From Sandaracinus sp. (GTDB taxonomy: Bacteria > Myxococcota_A > Polyangia > Polyangiales > Houyiibacteriaceae), in contig PABA01000122.1 in assembly GCA_002699025.1 (NCBI GenBank), positions 1 to 32,752 on the forward strand: a stretch of 32,752 nucleotides of DNA. Reading direction: 5' to 3'. How positions within the stretch are numbered: the first letter of the stretch is position 1; the number at the start of each line of letters is the position of its first letter. Position numbers and translations under genes: made by a program. Positions 22,014 through 29,869 of this stretch are shown in pieces. Under the pieces are notes generated by a model. The model had not been told where the DNA came from, did no database searches, and saw only the letters and a list, made by a program, of their open reading frames with translations.

Positions 22014-23174
22014 ATGCGCGTTGGAGAGCCGATCGATGCCCGCATCCCCTGGGTGCGCGCCATCCACGACCTCGACGAGGCCCGCTCGCTCCCGACGAGC
22101 GGGCCGCGCATGCGCGAGTACCGCCGCCTCGGCCGCATGCTCGGCGACGCCCTCCGCGAGGGCCCGCGCGTCGCCGCCGTGCGCACGCTCGACCTGACGA
22201 CGCTCCTCTACCCGACGACCTTCGCCTTCAACCGCGCGGTCCCGCTCCCCTGGCCCTACGTCCAGATGTTCCACCGCTGCCTCCTCGTGCAGGTCGACGT
22301 CGAGGGCGAGCGCAAGAACATCCTCTGGAACCCGACCGACTACCACGCCTCGAAGGCGACCCCCTTCTTCGCCGACCTGCTCGACGCGCTCCCCAGCCGC
22401 GAGCTCGGCGAGAAGCTCCTGAGCACGCAGTACGGCCAGGTCGACGAGCAGCTCGGCCGCTTCGGGCTGAGCGCCGAGGACATCGACCTCGTCGCCTTCG
22501 ACCACTTCCACACGCAGGACCTCCGCCCGATCCTCGGCAGCGCCATCCCGGAGCCCGACGGCCGCCCGTGGACCGCGCGCTTCCCGAACGCGCTGCTCCT
22601 CGCGCCGAAGCAGGAGTGGGACGACTGGAACGACCTCCACCCGCTGCAGCGCGCGTGGTTCGTGGCCGACGGCAAGCGGGGCGTGCCCGAGGACCGGGTC
22701 GTGCTCTTCGACGCCGACCTCACGCTCGGCGAGGGCGCGCTCCAGCTGCGCACGCCCGGCCACACGACCGGCAACCAGACCCTCTTCCTTCACGGCGAGC
22801 GCGGCGTCTTCGGGTGCAGCGAGAACGGCTGCAGCGCCGACAACTGGTCGCCCTACGAGTCGCGCATCCCGGGCCTCCGGCGCCAGGCGCGGCGCTACGA
22901 CGTCGAGGTCATCCTCAACAGCAACACGCCCGAGCTGGCCGCCGAGCAGTACAACTCGATGATCCTCGAGCGCTCCGTCGTGGACCGCTCCGAGGAGGAC
23001 CCGGCCTTCGTGCAGATGTTCCCCTCGAGCGAGGTCACCCCCTCCGCCTTCGCCCCGGGCGTCCGCCCGACCATGCTCTTCCACGAGCGCGACAGCGGCA
23101 CCGTCCGCGTGCCCGCGAAGAAGGCCGCGCAAGCGAGCGAGGGCCCGAGCGAAGCCGTCGCCGCCGCCGAGTAG
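22014..23174 (+). CDS. Metallo-beta-lactamase-fold hydrolase with altered HxHxDH
   Basis: Predicted 386 aa, cytoplasmic. The fold is recognised from the strand-loop FDHFHTQDLRP (residues 162-171) and TPGHTTGNQT with His250; the first motif reads H164-F-H166-T-Q-D169, where the family usually has H-x-H-x-D-H. So two His are kept and the Asp-His pair is changed to Gln-Asp. FGCSENGCSADNW supplies a nearby Cys pair. The domain sits between a helical 150-residue N-terminal part and a 100-residue C-terminal part. AGGAGG lies 7 nt before ATG 22014, which fixes the start against GTG 22008. A strong palindrome upstream implies specific regulation. Substrate unknown. Confidence 0.85.
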   Translation: MRVGEPIDARIPWVRAIHDLDEARSLPTSGPRMREYRRLGRMLGDALREGPRVAAVRTLDLTTLLYPTTFAFNRAVPLPWPYVQMFHRCLLVQVDVEGERKNILWNPTDYHASKATPFFADLLDALPSRELGEKLLSTQYGQVDEQLGRFGLSAEDIDLVAFDHFHTQDLRPILGSAIPEPDGRPWTARFPNALLLAPKQEWDDWNDLHPLQRAWFVADGKRGVPEDRVVLFDADLTLGEGALQLRTPGHTTGNQTLFLHGERGVFGCSENGCSADNWSPYESRIPGLRRQARRYDVEVILNSNTPELAAEQYNSMILERSVVDRSEEDPAFVQMFPSSEVTPSAFAPGVRPTMLFHERDSGTVRVPAKKAAQASEGPSEAVAAAE

Positions 23175-23203
23175 GACGAGCGAGCCGACCCCTTCGCTCA
23201 CGT

Positions 23204-24868
23204 TCACGCCCGAGAGAACCCGCGAGCGCAGCCGACGACCGCGCGCGTCGCTCGAGCGGCTTCGAGCTGCATGAGCAAGACCCGCCCGTCGGCCGTGCCG
23301 ATCGCCACCGCGTCGCCCTGGATCGCCAGGGTCGTCGCGAAGGTGGGCACGCCGTCGACCTCGAGCTTCTCCGTCCAGCGGAGCGCGCCGGTTTCGGCGT
23401 CCAGGATCCCGAGGGTGCCGTCCATGAGCGCGAACACGACGGCGTCACCGGCAGCGCCGAGCTCCGTCGCCGCCGCGTCGACGGGGACGCTCCATGTCGG
23501 ACCATCCGCCCCGAAGTCTCGGCGCTCGATGAGCTTCGAGCCCGCACCCGGTCGCGGGCCGTAGACCCGCGCGGCCCGGACGATGGACCGGGCCGAGAGC
23601 CAAGAAGCCGCGCTGTCCATCAGGTGCGTGGCCTGGTCGTCCCAGTCCATCACCTCGTCGATGGTTCCCGTCAGGTCCACGCGACAGAGGCGCTTGTGCT
23701 CATGGGACGAGGGGGGCGTGCCCCGGAGGAAGTAGAGCCCGTCGCGCCCATCCAGCCGCAGGTAGTGGTTGGCGCAGTCGTAGTGGCCGAGGTCCGTGCG
23801 CAGCGCCTCCTCGTTCGATGCGCTCAGCACGACGTCGGCGCGCTCGCGCTTCCGGCCAGGGTCTCCCGGATCCCGGCACAGCAGGTTCCCGCGCTCGTCG
23901 GTCGAGAGCACGACCGCGTGGTCGAAGCTCCGCACGGGTTCGAGCCCCGCGGGTCCGAGCCGGAAGAGCGTGGATCGGTCTGCGACGTTTTCGATGAAGT
24001 CCGCCGGACGAAAGACGTGGACCAGCCGTGAGCCGAGCGCCTCGACGAGCTGCACGCCGTGGCCTTCGCCCCGGATGTGTTGGAGCCGCGCGCCCGTCCG
24101 CGTGTTCCACACCTCGACATGGCAGCGGTCGTGCGTGGCCGCGAGAAGCTCCGGCGAGAGCCACATCAGGTCCCACACCCTCGAGCGCTCTTCGTAGGGC
24201 GCCGACCCCATGACCTCGGTGAAGCGGGACCGCCGCTCGCGGGACTCGATGGGGGAGGAGCCGAAGCCGAGCGTCGCTGGATCGATCGGTTGGAGATCGG
24301 CTAACCGAGGGTCTCGGTTGGAGCCGCTCGACCGGAAGCCGGACGCGTGGATGTCCCGCAGGTCGTCGAGCACGAGGCCCACGTAGGTGTCGAAGGCCTC
24401 GTTTTCCTCTCCCGGGTACTCCTCTTCGTCGCGAGGATGGAGAAGGACCGCGAGGCGAGCCCCATCCACCCAGCGACAGGCGGTCACGTCGCGGGACTCC
24501 CCGAGCAGCGTGCGCACCTCCGCGCTCTCCCAGTTCCAGAGCCAGAGGTCGCCCTCGAACTGGTAGCCTCCGTCGTAGCTGCCGGTCCCGATGGCGACGA
24601 GCGGACGAGTGGGATGGAAGGCGACGTCGCGGATCGGGAAGCGAGCGCGGTCGAAGACGCCGAGCCGGCGCTCCAGGGCGCCGTCGTAGAGGCTCAGGCG
24701 ATGCTGGATGCGCCGACCCTCGTACACCGCTCGGCCCGGCCAGTAGAGCCGGTCGATCTCGGATGCGAGGGCGCAGACCTCCCCGTCCGCGCGCCTCCAC
24801 CCCCCGATGGGCCTGCCGACCTCGCCGAACCGAGCGGGGCTCAACTCTCGAACGAAGCGGAGGCGCAC
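23204..24868 (-). CDS. Beta-propeller (WD40/PQQ-like) protein, 554 aa
   Basis: Repeated propeller blades are visible: RDVAFHPTRPLVAIGTGSYD, LWLWNWESAEVRTLLGES, VWDLMWLSPELLAATHDRCH, VEVWNTRTGARLQHIRGEGH, then near the end AVVFALMDGTLGILDAETGA and DAVAIGTADGRVLLMQLEAA. These are typical WD40/PQQ-blade strands (G-x-L-x-x-x-D-x-x-x-G). No signal peptide, so it acts in the cytoplasm as a protein-binding platform. No catalytic domain is attached. GTG 24868 is the first start; TAGAGC lies 7 nt upstream. Its 3' end meets the metallo-beta-lactamase gene 29 bp away. The region is lower in GC than the first 20 kb. The 234 bp to the next gene are empty. Confidence 0.8.
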   Translation of the reverse strand: MRLRFVRELSPARFGEVGRPIGGWRRADGEVCALASEIDRLYWPGRAVYEGRRIQHRLSLYDGALERRLGVFDRARFPIRDVAFHPTRPLVAIGTGSYDGGYQFEGDLWLWNWESAEVRTLLGESRDVTACRWVDGARLAVLLHPRDEEEYPGEENEAFDTYVGLVLDDLRDIHASGFRSSGSNRDPRLADLQPIDPATLGFGSSPIESRERRSRFTEVMGSAPYEERSRVWDLMWLSPELLAATHDRCHVEVWNTRTGARLQHIRGEGHGVQLVEALGSRLVHVFRPADFIENVADRSTLFRLGPAGLEPVRSFDHAVVLSTDERGNLLCRDPGDPGRKRERADVVLSASNEEALRTDLGHYDCANHYLRLDGRDGLYFLRGTPPSSHEHKRLCRVDLTGTIDEVMDWDDQATHLMDSAASWLSARSIVRAARVYGPRPGAGSKLIERRDFGADGPTWSVPVDAAATELGAAGDAVVFALMDGTLGILDAETGALRWTEKLEVDGVPTFATTLAIQGDAVAIGTADGRVLLMQLEAARATRAVVGCARGFSRA

Positions 24869-25102
24869 CGATGGTGCTCTACCACGCCCGGGAGCGGGCG
24901 GTCTCCCGCCTCAGGCGACGCCGCGGCTCCGTGCGCCTCGGATGCGCTGAAGGTCCCCAAGCTCGGCTGGTGAGGAAGGGTCCTTCGGCGACGGAGCGGC
25001 CACTGCCGCGCGTCCAAGGCGCGCGCCGGCGGGTCCTTGAGACCGTCCCCGGTGAGGCGTGAAGTGAGGCCATGATCCGACGACAGCCGGCGCTGGTCTT
25101 CG

Positions 25103-25540
25103 TCATCCATCGGCGCTGCCCACGAACGGGTCGTAGTACCGCTCCAGGAGCGTTCGGTAGACGCGCATGTTCGGTCGGTAGCGCTTGAAGAAACCGGAGT
25201 CGTCCCCGACCAGAACCCTCGACAGCGCAGCCGCCACGCCCGGTGACCGACTCAGGCCCGCGTCGCAGTGCAGAACCACCCGCCCGATCTCGTCTCGATG
25301 TCCGAGGACGAAGTCCCAAACCTGATCGGCGTGGCGGGTCCCGAATAGGTCGTCCTCCGAGTAGCCATCGACCGCCGAGTCCGCGTCCGGAAAGGCGAGA
25401 CGCAAGACGCCCCGGCACTCGGGGGACTCGGGGATCCGTGCGCGCTCTGCCGTCGTCGTCGTGATCGAGATGACGACGTGGGGAACATCGTGCGGAGGAA
25501 CTCGCTCGATGGCGGGCCGGCTGTAGACGAAGAACTCCAC
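25103..25540 (-). CDS. Dual-specificity/tyrosine phosphatase-like protein
   Basis: Predicted 145 aa. The P-loop signature HCDAGLSRSPGVAAAL (His91, Cys92, Arg98; H-C-x5-R-S) is complete, preceded by the strand GRVVL. An acidic stretch (AFPDADSAVDGYSEDD) before it could supply the general acid. The product is compact with no membrane helix. It is a Cys-based phosphatase that may act on phosphoproteins or on nucleotides or RNA ends; the substrate is unknown. It is the nearest gene downstream of the restriction operon on the same strand, 312 bp from hsdS. Start GTG 25540. Confidence 0.85.
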   Translation of the reverse strand: MEFFVYSRPAIERVPPHDVPHVVISITTTTAERARIPESPECRGVLRLAFPDADSAVDGYSEDDLFGTRHADQVWDFVLGHRDEIGRVVLHCDAGLSRSPGVAAALSRVLVGDDSGFFKRYRPNMRVYRTLLERYYDPFVGSADG

Positions 25541-25551
25541 GGGACCTGCTC

Positions 25552-25557
25552 AGTCTA
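25552..25557 (-). promoter_or_regulatory. Possible -10 hexamer of the phosphatase gene
   Basis: TAGACT on the minus strand, 11 nt before GTG 25540, which would leave a leader of only a few nucleotides. Confidence 0.35.
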
Positions 25558-25684
25558 GCCCATTGTGGCCTGCGCGGGTCGTCTGCACACGCGCCGGAAA
25601 CCGTCAGCTCCGGAGGCCGATCAGGCGTGACAGGCGACAGTAGGCGACGTCGGGGTCCGTGGCACCCACGCGCAGTGCAAGCCG

Positions 25685-25787
25685 CCAGCAATGGGACCGG
25701 CGCCGGCGCCAGCAATGGGACCTTCCCCAGTAGGGGGAGAGGAGGCCCAGCCTTCCCCGGTAAGGGGGGGAGGGGGGCCCAGCGCTT
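25685..25787. repeat. Left copies of the flanking hairpin element
   Basis: Two CCAGCAATGGGACC words (24-bp step) lead into CCTTCCCCAGTAGGGGGAG (25721-25739) and CCTTCCCCGGTAAGGGGGG (25751-25769). The second can fold: CCTTCCCC pairs with GGGGGAGG around a short GGTAAG loop. Almost the same words occur three times at the right of the restriction operon (32451-32705). The gap 25541-25851 has no gene. Confidence 0.75.
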
Positions 25788-25851
25788 GATGGCTCTCGAC
25801 GACCTAGCTTGACGAGACTGGGTCGATGCAACTCTGATGTGGCGAGACGTC

Positions 25852-27540
25852 TCAAGTATCGAGCGAGCCGATGGCGGCCGCGGCATACTCGCCGTGGACC
25901 GTCTTCAGGCTCGTGAGCTTGCCTTCAAGTCGGTCGAGCAGACCCATCAACTTTTCGACCTTGGCCACAATACGATGCTGCTCCGCGAGTGGCGGGAACG
26001 GAATGATGGTCGATCGGACGGTTTGCTGGTTGACCTTCACCATTGACTGCGACGTACCGCTGGCTTTATCGGAAAACCAAGACCGGTTGTAGGGAGCGAT
26101 CAAAGCCAAGTGCACAAACTCAACTGAGAGTCGTTCAGACACTCGGCACCGCATCATCAAGTCGGGATAAATGAACGTGCGCTCGGGACCATCGAAGATA
26201 GCTGCAATCCCTACGTACTGCGGTGTGTTTGACCGCTGGATCAGCAGGTCTCTCGGCCTCAGCCAAAGCGGCGAGTTGTCGTCCAGATCTGCTTCTACGA
26301 ACTTGAAGTGACGACCGTCGAAATGACCACGGGTCGTCGCACTCAACTTGAGTGTGCGAACGCCCGTATCATGGTCCACCGACCTTGGTGACCATCCATT
26401 GGTGGGTCCGTCAGCGAGACAGTGGCCGAGTCGTATCCAACTCCAGCTCCTCGGAACCTCGAACGGAGCCTCCTCCTTCGCCACGGGGGGGAGGGGCTTG
26501 GACTTTCGGACCTTCTTCTCCGCGACCAGCTGAGCTTTGTCGGCCGCGACCCTCCGCAACAGGTCAATCGTCGCCTCTTCCTCCGCGTCCTGCCGTACCA
26601 ACCGCCCACGTACGGCGAGTTGGAGCACTGTCTGGCGCAGCGGCTCCACGTCGGCGGGGTCGGTGAAGAGGTCGTCCATCCGCTCGGCGATACGCTGCCA
26701 GGCGGCCTCGACTTCCTCAGCGGAGTCGGCGTCTCGGAGCGCGGCGAGGGCTGCGTCGCGCAGGGCGACGCGGGTGGCCTCGCGGGAGTCGCGGGCCGCC
26801 TCGAGCCGATCGATGAGGGCCATGAGCTCGTCGACCTTGGCGACGATGCGCTGCTGCTCTCCTAGAGGTGGAAGGGGGATCGGAAGGTCTACCATCTTCC
26901 TTTGGGTGAGCTTGAGGCGCGTGGTGCCGCTCACGAACCCGTCGTAGTTGCATTGATTCAGGGCGTGGCAGAGGAACCGGTTGACGCCCGCCAGCATGCG
27001 CAGCGCGTGGGCGTGGTTGTTCACCCAAAAGCGACCCGAGACCACGTATGCGACGTGCTTACCATTCTTGAAGAATGGTGCTCCGTCCTCACCCAGCAGC
27101 ACGAGCTCCTCGTCGAAGAGGTAGTCGTCAATCCATCCGGCGCGCTGTGTCGCGCCGTAATACGGGAACAACGCCGACTTGGGCTTGCCTGCAATGCGAG
27201 CTTCTCGGTCTGCCTTCTTGACTGGCTGACGGATGAAGTCGAGCACCGCAACGATATCGCCTAGGCGAACCCACTCCCAGGTCGTGGGAATCGCATGGGG
27301 CGCGTCTGTGCTGGCGAGTGCCCGCACGTTCATCGGCTTCTTGATCTCGCCGGCACTGTACAGGCGCCGCTGCTCCTCTCTGGCCGCTCGGAGCATCGCG
27401 CTGGCTGGCTCGTTGCGGGGATCCTGCGGGACCAGCTGCCCGCGGACCGCCAGTTCCAACACCAACTCGCGTAGCCGCATTGGGCCGTCGGGAGAACCAG
27501 CTAGCGCCTCAAGAGCGGGCATAAGCCTGCCAGGCGTCAC
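25852..27540 (-). CDS. hsdS: Type I restriction-modification specificity subunit
   Basis: Predicted 562 aa. HsdS recognises a split DNA sequence and holds the methylase and nuclease subunits. Two target-recognition domains are visible, each closed by a conserved helix start: PIPLPPLGEQQRIVAKVDEL (about 232-251) and PFPPLAEQHRIVAKVEKL near the C-terminus. Each half begins with a similar LRELVLELAVRGQLV / LRQTVLQLAVRGRLV region, the internal duplication typical of HsdS. The GTG start overlaps the hsdM stop as GTGA, so translation is coupled; ATG 27522 is an internal alternative. The gene is visibly less GC-rich than the rest of the window, most so in the recognition domains. The length is above the common 400-470 aa, due to the extra N-terminal and linker regions. 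Confidence 0.95.
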   Translation of the reverse strand: MTPGRLMPALEALAGSPDGPMRLRELVLELAVRGQLVPQDPRNEPASAMLRAAREEQRRLYSAGEIKKPMNVRALASTDAPHAIPTTWEWVRLGDIVAVLDFIRQPVKKADREARIAGKPKSALFPYYGATQRAGWIDDYLFDEELVLLGEDGAPFFKNGKHVAYVVSGRFWVNNHAHALRMLAGVNRFLCHALNQCNYDGFVSGTTRLKLTQRKMVDLPIPLPPLGEQQRIVAKVDELMALIDRLEAARDSREATRVALRDAALAALRDADSAEEVEAAWQRIAERMDDLFTDPADVEPLRQTVLQLAVRGRLVRQDAEEEATIDLLRRVAADKAQLVAEKKVRKSKPLPPVAKEEAPFEVPRSWSWIRLGHCLADGPTNGWSPRSVDHDTGVRTLKLSATTRGHFDGRHFKFVEADLDDNSPLWLRPRDLLIQRSNTPQYVGIAAIFDGPERTFIYPDLMMRCRVSERLSVEFVHLALIAPYNRSWFSDKASGTSQSMVKVNQQTVRSTIIPFPPLAEQHRIVAKVEKLMGLLDRLEGKLTSLKTVHGEYAAAAIGSLDT

Positions 27541-29066
27541 GCCCTACCCTCCAGCGCCGCGGCCAGCGCTTGCCGTATTTCCTCACGGATTGCCGCAGCC
27601 GCAGCTTGCTCCTTCTCGTAGCGAGCGAGCAACACGTCGGGATCCTCGTGCTTGTCCTCCGGCGCGTTCGGGTTGGGGATGTCGAGGTTGAAGTCGCGCT
27701 CGCGGATCTCGTTGATGCTCACCTTCCAGGCGAGCTCTGTCTCCTTGCGCTTCTTCCACCACTTCTTCTCGGGCTCGAACTCCTCGATCCGCATGGGCTT
27801 TGTCTTTGAGTACGACTTGTAGCCCTCCGGGTAGGGGTGCTCGTAGTACCAGATCGTCTTGGTAGGCTTCCCCTTCTCGAAGAAGAGAATGTTCGTGTTG
27901 ATGGTCGTGTATGGCGCGAAGACACCCTTGGGAAGTCGAACGATCGTGTGGAGGTTGCAGGTCTCCAGCAGTCGCTCCTTCATCCTCGTCTTCATGCCCT
28001 CGCCGAAGAGCGTCCCATCCGGCAGGACGATGGCTGCGCGGCCTCCAGGCTTCAGAAGCTCCATGATGAGGACGAGGAAGAGGTCGGCCGTCTCTCGCGT
28101 CCGGAAGTCGAGCGGGAAGTTCGCCTCGATGCCGTCCTCCTCCATGCCCCCGAACGGCGGGTTGGTGAGGATGACGTCCACGCGATCCCGCATCGTGATG
28201 TCCCGCAGCGGACGAGCGAGTGTGTTGTCGTGGGCGATGCCGGTCGGCACATCGATTCCGTGGACCACCATGTTGGTCACGCAGAGGAGGTGCGGCAGCG
28301 GCTTCTTCTCAACGCCACGAATGCTCGCCTGGAGCTGCTCCTCCTGCTCGGGCGTCTTCACGTCCTTCTTGCGGATGTGCTCGATGGCGCAGGTCAAGAA
28401 GCCACCCGTCCCACACGCCGGGTCGAGCACGGTCTCGCCGAGGCGGGGGTCGACCATGTCGACCGCGAACTGGGTCACGGCGCGCGGGGTGTAGTACTCA
28501 CCCGCGTTCCCCGCGCTCTGCAGATCCTTGAGGAGCTTCTCGTAGATGTCGCCGAACAGGTGGCGGTTCGTCGCGTCGTTGAAGTCGATGTCCGACTCGA
28601 TCTTGTTGATCACCTGCCGGAGCAGCGTCCCGGACTTCATGTACTGGTAGGCGTCCTCGAAGACCGAGCGGATCAACGCCCGACGTCGCCGGAGCGCTCG
28701 AGCGGCGAATGCTTCCGCATCGTCCCCGTCGATCTTGGGCCCGAGCTCCATGTCCTTGAGCGCGGGAAAGAGCGTGTCGTTGACGAACTCCAGCAGCTTG
28801 TCGCCCGTATCCCCCTCGGGATCGGACGCCCAGGAGCGCCACCGGAGGTCCTCGATCTCCCAGCTCTCCCCGCCGCTTTGCCAAGTCACGTTCATGAGCG
28901 GCGACGCGAAGTCATCTTCTAGTAGCTCTAGCTCCTGCTCGCGATCGTCCCAGATCTTCAGGAAGAGCAGCCACACGAGCTGCCCCACCCGCTGCGCATC
29001 CCCGTCGACGCCGACGTCTTTGCGCATGATGTCCTGGATGGACTTGATGGTCGTGGTCAGTGCCAT
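27537..29066 (-). CDS. hsdM: Type I restriction-modification DNA methyltransferase
   Basis: Predicted 509 aa. It methylates adenine (N6) in the site read by HsdS and is needed for restriction. Seen: the HsdM N-terminal helical domain (residues 1-150, LVWLLFLKIWDDREQE), AGEYYTPRAV (188-197), SAM-binding motif I DPACGTGGFL (215-224) and catalytic NPPF (302-305). The C-terminal region ends in a Glu/Ala helix that should contact HsdS. ATG 29066 gives the standard N-terminus (MALTTTIKSIQDIMRKD); longer frames to 29297 are not family-like. AGGAG lies 11 nt upstream. The stop overlaps the hsdS start by 4 bp. Confidence 0.97.
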   Translation of the reverse strand: MALTTTIKSIQDIMRKDVGVDGDAQRVGQLVWLLFLKIWDDREQELELLEDDFASPLMNVTWQSGGESWEIEDLRWRSWASDPEGDTGDKLLEFVNDTLFPALKDMELGPKIDGDDAEAFAARALRRRRALIRSVFEDAYQYMKSGTLLRQVINKIESDIDFNDATNRHLFGDIYEKLLKDLQSAGNAGEYYTPRAVTQFAVDMVDPRLGETVLDPACGTGGFLTCAIEHIRKKDVKTPEQEEQLQASIRGVEKKPLPHLLCVTNMVVHGIDVPTGIAHDNTLARPLRDITMRDRVDVILTNPPFGGMEEDGIEANFPLDFRTRETADLFLVLIMELLKPGGRAAIVLPDGTLFGEGMKTRMKERLLETCNLHTIVRLPKGVFAPYTTINTNILFFEKGKPTKTIWYYEHPYPEGYKSYSKTKPMRIEEFEPEKKWWKKRKETELAWKVSINEIRERDFNLDIPNPNAPEDKHEDPDVLLARYEKEQAAAAAIREEIRQALAAALEGRA

Positions 29067-29079
29067 GTGGCCAACGCTC

Positions 29080-29868
29080 CTAGCAGGAGAACGAGGTCGG
29101 TCGGTGAGAGGGCCAGCTGAGCTGGGAGGTGCAGCCGCGGGCATGGAGCTCAATAAGGGCGAAGCACCAGCTTCGTCCCGGCAGAGCGAGTTCCCAGCTC
29201 GCGCGGCACGCGAGGCGGAGCTCATCTCGACATGCCACAGGTGTCCGTAGGTGCCTGTTCGGCGACCGCCCCCAAGCGAGCAGTCCACGCAGCGCATCTC
29301 GTCCGGTCACGGTGGCGACGTGATTCGAGAGCTTTGGCTTGGTCGGCCTTGGGGTCTGCCCCCGCGTCCCCCCTCGCGACGACCATTGGATCGGAAGATG
29401 CGCCTGGCGCAGCTGCCTGAGAGTCGCGCTGAACTTCACCCGTTCACCGCCCAGAGCGAGGAAGGTGCGAACGGAGCGGTTGTCCCCGGTCGTCCCCCTT
29501 GATAGCGCCAGCTTCCACACATCCTGCGCGACACGTTTGGCCTTCTGCTGCTTGAGCCACTTCAGCTCGCATGCGAGCCCTGCGTCGTCGTCGGATTCGA
29601 TGAAGACGTCGTGCTGAATCGTGCGGCCCTGGCCTACGGAGCCGTGAGTTGCCGTTTTCCAGCAGGGTCGACCGTTCCACGAAACGGTTCGCTCCACGTG
29701 AACGCGGTCGGCCAGCGAGGGGCGAGCGAGGATGAGGCCGTCAACGAACGAGGAGCGGACTCGCTCTTCCGACATGTAGCGGGTTGAGCGTGCCATCTCG
29801 GCCAGAAGCATGCCGTTGGTGAAGGTGAACGCATCCCTCATCCAAGCCGTGTACTCGCCCCCGTTCAC
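29080..29868 (-). CDS. PD-(D/E)XK-nuclease-like gene inside the hsd operon
   Basis: Predicted 262 aa. It sits between hsdR (stop 29870) and hsdM (start 29066); its GTG start lies 1 bp after the hsdR TAA, so it is translationally linked. The core resembles PD-(D/E)XK nucleases: Glu59 in a VHVERTV strand, Asp87 in TIQHDVFI, then ACELKWLK with Glu101-x-Lys103, and QDVWKLAL with Gln115 on the next helix, in the right order and spacing. No known HsdR-type helicase motif is present. The last 100 residues are Arg/Leu-rich with no family features. It could be an accessory nuclease, an inactivated one, or an unrelated fold with a coincidental motif. Confidence 0.72.
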   Translation of the reverse strand: MNGGEYTAWMRDAFTFTNGMLLAEMARSTRYMSEERVRSSFVDGLILARPSLADRVHVERTVSWNGRPCWKTATHGSVGQGRTIQHDVFIESDDDAGLACELKWLKQQKAKRVAQDVWKLALSRGTTGDNRSVRTFLALGGERVKFSATLRQLRQAHLPIQWSSRGGTRGQTPRPTKPKLSNHVATVTGRDALRGLLAWGRSPNRHLRTPVACRDELRLACRASWELALPGRSWCFALIELHARGCTSQLSWPSHRPTSFSC

Positions 29869-29869
29869 C

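Noticed and set aside
24838-25100. Short plus-strand gene between the propeller and phosphatase genes
   Set aside because: The plus-strand frames there start inside the propeller gene or lack start signals and are Arg-rich.
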